In this document: positions 15,409-18,299 of the stretch, piece by piece
Numbering within the stretch: position 1 is the stretch's first letter
Layout of the letters: each line of letters starts with the position of its first letter
Assembly: GCA_902774165.1 (NCBI GenBank)
Contig: CACYHJ010000066.1
Location: 1-18,299, forward strand
Direction: 5' to 3'
Source: Oscillospiraceae bacterium
Lineage (GTDB): Bacteria > Bacillota > Clostridia > Oscillospirales > Acutalibacteraceae
DNA length: 18,299 bases
Notes under the pieces: generated by a model
Databases searched by the model: none
Told to the model about the DNA's origin: nothing
What the model saw: the letters and a program-made list of their open reading frames with translations, nothing else
Translations under genes and position numbers: made by a program

Positions 15409-17088
15409 ATGCAGAGGGAACAGACCGTCTGGTACGAGCACCAGACAAAGGCCTTATGGCGGCCCGACTATCCCGAGTCGTCGATGTATGATTACCTGAA
15501 GGAAGTCTCATCTGAATGGAACCGCCTCGGCGCGCTGTCCTTTGAGGGCAAAAGCGTCAGCTTTGAAGAGATGTTCCGCCGGATCGACGCCTGCAACCGC
15601 GCGTTCCAGGCGATCGGCGTCAAAAAAGGAGACTGCGTCACGATCATTTCCCCGAATCTGCCGCAGGCGGTTTACGCGTTCTATGCGCTGAACGCGCTGG
15701 GCGCGATCGCGAATATGCTGCACCCGGCGCTTTCCCCGGCGGAGATCGAACGCGCCGTGCTGAACACAAACAGCCGGGTCGTCCTGACGTTGGATATGTT
15801 TCTGAACAAGCTGGAAGAAATCGCGTGGCCGGAGGGCGCGAAGCCCCTTGCCGTGGTGATCCGAATCTCCGACGCGCTGCCGCCGGTGAAAAAAGCGCTG
15901 TACCGCCTGAAGGAGAAAAAACCGGGCTCCGGCCTTGTGTGGAACGACTTCCTGGCAAAGGGCGCCGGATACCCGTTTCTGAATACCGGGGGCGCGGGCG
16001 ACGACGTCGCCGTGATCATGTACAGCGGCGGGACCACCGGGGAATCAAAAGGGATCCTGCTGACAAACCGGAATTTCAACGCGCTGGCGATCCAATCCTA
16101 CGACACCATGGGCATCGACGACGTTTCCGGCATGAAGGTGCTGAACATCCTGCCGATTTTCCACGGCACGGGGCTTGGGATCTGCATCCACTCCATGATC
16201 TGCAACGGGATTCAGTCCTTCCTGATCCCGCTGTTCAACGCGGAAAAATGCGCGAAGCTGATTTTTAAACAAAAAATAGAATTTCTGTTCGGCGTTCCCG
16301 CGTTTTACGACGCGATTCTGCGCTGCCCGGAGTTTGACAAATACGACTGCTCGTTCCTGCGGGTGATCGGCTCGTGCGGAGACGTGCTCCCGGACAAAAC
16401 CAGACAGAAGATCAACGCATATCTGGAGAAAAGCGGCGCGCCCTGCACCATCACCAACGGCTACGGCATGACCGAATGCACCGCCGGATGCTGCTATGAG
16501 CCGTTCTTCCTCAAGAAACCCGGCACCTCCGGCATAATGGTTCCCGATATGCTCTGCAAGATCGTGGAGCCGGGTACTGGGAACGAGCTGCCCCGCGGCG
16601 AGGTCGGAGAGCTCTGCATCGCCGGGCCGACGCTCATGAAAGGCTATTTCGGCGACGAGGACGCCACCGGGAAAGCCCTTCGCCGGCACGACGACGGAAT
16701 TTTGTGGCTGCATTCCGGAGACGCGTTCTCCGTTGACGAAGACGGCTATCTGACGTTCCGCCAGCGGCTGGACCGCATGTTTATCGTCGCAGGGTTCAAT
16801 ATCTATCCCTCCGAGATCGAGAAGGTCGTCTGCGACGTCCCCGGCGTGAAGCAGTGCTGCGTCGTCGGGAAGCAGGCGCCGGTCGTCGGCAGAAAAATCG
16901 TCTGCTTTGTGATCGCGGACGAGAACGCGGACCGGGACGCGCTGAAGGAACAGATCCTGCAGGCCGCCCGAAAGGAGCTGCCGGAATACGCCCGGTTCCA
17001 TACGGTCATATTCAAAAACGAGTTCCCGAAGACGAAAATGAACAAGGTGGATTACCACGCGCTTGAAAGATCAACAGACAACGATTGA
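15409..17088 (+). CDS. Acyl-AMP ligase (fatty acid-CoA/ACP ligase-like, ANL superfamily)
   Basis: A 559-aa adenylate-forming enzyme. Visible motifs are the P-loop YSGGTTGESKG (205-215), GYGMTE (351-356), HSGD with Asp438 that holds the ribose, the hinge region RQRLDRMFIVAGFNIYPSEIE (451-471) and the C-terminal catalytic Lys546 in PKTKMNKVDY. The overall pattern is that of long- or medium-chain fatty acid-CoA ligases, not NRPS A domains. The gene directly downstream is a carrier protein, so loading of an acyl group onto that ACP is likely, with CoA as an alternative acceptor. Chain length and substrate cannot be read from sequence. Start: the ATG at 15409 has GGAGG (15396-15400) eight bases upstream, so it is preferred over the in-frame ATG at 15385. 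It diverges from the NRPS operon and probably feeds its condensation domain. Confidence 0.92.
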   Translation: MQREQTVWYEHQTKALWRPDYPESSMYDYLKEVSSEWNRLGALSFEGKSVSFEEMFRRIDACNRAFQAIGVKKGDCVTIISPNLPQAVYAFYALNALGAIANMLHPALSPAEIERAVLNTNSRVVLTLDMFLNKLEEIAWPEGAKPLAVVIRISDALPPVKKALYRLKEKKPGSGLVWNDFLAKGAGYPFLNTGGAGDDVAVIMYSGGTTGESKGILLTNRNFNALAIQSYDTMGIDDVSGMKVLNILPIFHGTGLGICIHSMICNGIQSFLIPLFNAEKCAKLIFKQKIEFLFGVPAFYDAILRCPEFDKYDCSFLRVIGSCGDVLPDKTRQKINAYLEKSGAPCTITNGYGMTECTAGCCYEPFFLKKPGTSGIMVPDMLCKIVEPGTGNELPRGEVGELCIAGPTLMKGYFGDEDATGKALRRHDDGILWLHSGDAFSVDEDGYLTFRQRLDRMFIVAGFNIYPSEIEKVVCDVPGVKQCCVVGKQAPVVGRKIVCFVIADENADRDALKEQILQAARKELPEYARFHTVIFKNEFPKTKMNKVDYHALERSTDND

Positions 17089-17106
17089 AGCGATGAGGTG
17101 ACAATT

Positions 17107-17337
17107 ATGCTGGAAATCCTGCAGGAAATTTATCATGACGTGACGGGCAACGACACATCGCAGATCACGCCGAAGACAAAACTCAACGGGGAGCTCGGCA
17201 TCTCCTCCTTCGGCAAGATCCAGCTGATCTGCGCCGTGGAGGACCGGTTCGACATCAGCATCCCGAACAGGGTCCTGTCCTCCTTCAAAACGGTGGACGA
17301 CATTCTGAAATATTTGAAGAAAGTACAGAAATCATGA
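17107..17337 (+). CDS. Acyl carrier protein
   Basis: A 76-aa acidic, helical carrier protein. The phosphopantetheine attachment site is ELGISSFGKIQL, with Ser34 in the DSL position; the usual Asp before it is Ser33 and the Leu after it is Phe35. The SFGKIQLI run and the following EDRFDISIP resemble DltC- and specialised-metabolism carriers as much as fatty-acid-synthesis AcpP. The ATG at 17107 is preferred over the GTG at 17098 because GAGGTGA (17095-17101) is correctly spaced only for the ATG. It lies 18 bases after the ligase stop, so the two form one transcript. It probably carries the acyl group from the ligase to the NRPS condensation domain or to the MBOAT protein. Modification by a phosphopantetheinyl transferase encoded elsewhere is required. 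Confidence 0.93.
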   Translation: MLEILQEIYHDVTGNDTSQITPKTKLNGELGISSFGKIQLICAVEDRFDISIPNRVLSSFKTVDDILKYLKKVQKS

Positions 17338-17414
17338 TCCGGTATTCCTGAATGCGAACCTGATTTCTTGCAGTCCGCTTTCAATCACATGTCTAAATCG
17401 TGAATCGTTTTCTG

Positions 17415-17534
17415 TTAGGGCAACACCGCACAATTCGGGCGTGCGGATTGCGCAGTAGATTTTTTCGTCAGATTGTACAGAGTCTCCGCAGGCAACCTGA
17501 CGGTTGTCAAGGATATTTGTGCGGTGTTGCCTTA
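17415..17534 (+). mobile_element. Complete MITE-like element with 15-bp terminal inverted repeats
   Basis: Left terminus GGCAACACCGCACAA (17419-17433) and right terminus TTGTGCGGTGTTGCC (17517-17531) are perfect inverted repeats. TTA occurs at 17415-17417 and 17532-17534, consistent with a 3-bp target duplication or 2-bp TA. The body has no ORF and contains an imperfect hairpin, CGTCAGATTG (17466-17475) with CAACCTGACG (17493-17502). Its first 97 bases recur exactly at 7947-8043. No transposase is in the window, so movement would need one encoded elsewhere. The rest of the 17338-17587 gap shows no ORF that I would call. Confidence 0.8.
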
Positions 17535-17587
17535 GAACATTCGTTAGCATAACAAGGAATAACAATGATCGTCCGCAGATAAGAAAA

Positions 17588-17628
17588 GGCGCCGGGGAGC
17601 TTTCATAAGCTCCTCAGCGCCGATTTTT
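17588..17628. terminator. Bidirectional Rho-independent terminator
   Basis: Hairpin GGCGC...GGAGCTT-TCAT-AAGCTCC...GCGCC (17588-17621), followed on the plus strand by TTTTT (17624-17628). On the minus strand the same stem is followed by TTTTCTT (complement of 17581-17587). It separates the ligase-ACP arm from the convergent Cys-rich repeat gene. Confidence 0.85.
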
Positions 17629-17635
17629 ATGCCCG

Positions 17636-18299
17636 TCAGCCGTGATAGCTGATCATATGCGCCAGGTGGATGAAGAAGTGGACGATGCGGTAGAAGACGC
17701 CGACGATCTCAAGCGTTTCAAACTTCGTCATCTCCTCGCACCGGTTGCAGATGAACTCTCCGCAATACTCGCAGTAACCCTCGCCTCTGAGGTTCGGGTT
17801 CGCGATATGGTGCCCGAAGCCGCCGGGAAGGTCTCTTGTTTCGATCTCGCCGCAGTTCGCGCACTCCCTGTGCTGGGTGCCGCCCGTGGTGCAGGTCGCC
17901 TCCGAGCCGTCGTCGTTGATCCACTCGCCCCAGCTGTGCTCAAGACGGTCGATCACCTTTGTTTCAGACTTGCCGCAGAGGCTGCAGGTTCTGGTCTGCT
18001 CACCCGCCTCGGCGCAGGTCGCCTCTTTCGTGACGGTCCAGGCGCCGAAAGAGTGCGCGTTCGTCTTGGGGATGCTTCTCGTCTCTGTCTCGCCGCAGAG
18101 AGCGCAGATGCGCGCCTCGGTTCCGGCTTCCTTGCAGGTGGCGGCCTTCGTCACCGTCCAGGCGCCGAAGGTATGTCCCTTCGCCGGGATCGCGGTGCCT
18201 TCGCTTCTGACCGCGTCGCAGTTTTTGCATTCCTCGTGCTTCACGCCGGGTGCGTCGCAGGTCGCCGCGCTGTCCGTGACCCATTTCCATTCGTGCGCG
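17636..18299 (-). CDS. Cys-rich tandem-repeat protein, 5' part outside window
   Basis: The frame is open to the right edge (in-frame codons up to 18298), so the start is not in the window. The visible 220 residues are four tandem units of 39-42 aa with the pattern H-x-F/W-G-A/E-W-x(5-9)-A-T-C-x3-G-x3-R/E-x-C-x2-C-G-x2-E-T-R/K. They are followed by a Cys-rich stretch (GYCEYCGEFICNRCEEM, short CxxC pairs) and a hydrophobic, His-containing C-terminal helix ending HMISYHG. Spaced CxxC motifs suggest zinc binding or disulfide-linked small domains. Similar repeats are common in large secreted proteins of gut Firmicutes (from memory of the families, not checked). There is no LPxTG motif. The function is unknown. 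It converges on the bidirectional terminator. Confidence 0.85.
   Translation of the reverse strand, partial: AHEWKWVTDSAATCDAPGVKHEECKNCDAVRSEGTAIPAKGHTFGAWTVTKAATCKEAGTEARICALCGETETRSIPKTNAHSFGAWTVTKEATCAEAGEQTRTCSLCGKSETKVIDRLEHSWGEWINDDGSEATCTTGGTQHRECANCGEIETRDLPGGFGHHIANPNLRGEGYCEYCGEFICNRCEEMTKFETLEIVGVFYRIVHFFIHLAHMISYHG
17813..18295 (-). repeat. Four tandem Cys-rich repeat units in the truncated gene
   Basis: Units by position on the plus strand: 18176-18295 (40 aa), 18056-18175 (40 aa), 17939-18055 (39 aa) and 17813-17938 (42 aa). The two middle units share AWTVTK and match closely at DNA level, with an exact 120-bp offset of gtccaggcgccgaa. Each unit has three Cys, one alone after AT and two as CxxC. 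Confidence 0.85.

Noticed and set aside
17338..17414. Possible terminator or small RNA directly after the ACP gene
   Set aside because: I found no stem followed by T residues and no promoter-like pair of boxes in this short stretch.
17813..18295. CRISPR array
   Set aside because: The repeats have a 117-126 bp period, keep an open reading frame with conserved Cys, and show no short identical repeat with unique spacers.

Overview
The window looks like the chromosome of a GC-rich, gut-type Clostridia (Oscillospiraceae/Ruminococcaceae-like). This is inferred from strong AGGAGG-type ribosome sites, GTG starts, sigma-A promoters in short AT-rich gaps, a surface protein with InlB/Flg_new-type repeats, and a Cys-rich repeat protein of the sort common in gut Firmicutes. 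No rRNA, tRNA, phage gene, transposase or CRISPR array was seen.

Layout. (1) 1-1479, minus: a secreted repeat protein running off the left edge. (2) 1622-6244, minus: a probable run of metallophosphoesterase, 20-codon mini-ORF, hydroxypyruvate-isomerase-like TIM barrel, 103-aa unknown protein, 7TM sensor kinase and SARP-type response regulator. (3) 6370-7947, plus: a GtrII-like membrane glucosyltransferase behind a strong extended -10 promoter. (4) 8063-17337: a compact biosynthetic and export island. Its minus arm is a one-module NRPS (C-A-T-TE, predicted serine), an Lgt-like membrane protein, an SGNH-like protein and an MBOAT O-acyltransferase. Its plus arm is an acyl-AMP ligase and an acyl carrier protein. 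The arms diverge from one 137-bp AT-rich region whose two sigma-A promoters point away from a shared start point but overlap physically. (5) 17588-17628: a bidirectional terminator. (6) 17636-18299, minus: a Cys-rich repeat protein running off the right edge.

How the island may work. The ligase would activate a fatty or other carboxylic acid and load the ACP. The NRPS starter-type condensation domain would join that acyl group to carrier-bound serine. The thioesterase domain, which has Cys where Ser is usual, would release or transfer the product. The MBOAT and SGNH proteins are the pair used to O-acylate extracellular polymers (compare Dlt, Alg and Pat systems), and the Lgt-like protein suggests a lipid or glyceryl transfer step. 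Ligase plus carrier plus MBOAT plus SGNH is the logic of the dlt operon with an NRPS added. I know of no described system with this exact set, but I could not search.

Mobility. A 97-bp sequence occurs twice in direct orientation without a mismatch, immediately outside each end of the island (7947-8043 and 17417-17513). The right copy sits in a complete MITE-like element with 15-bp terminal inverted repeats and flanking TTA. The left copy lacks its right terminus. This suggests that the roughly 9.4-kb island was acquired, or could be lost, as a unit.
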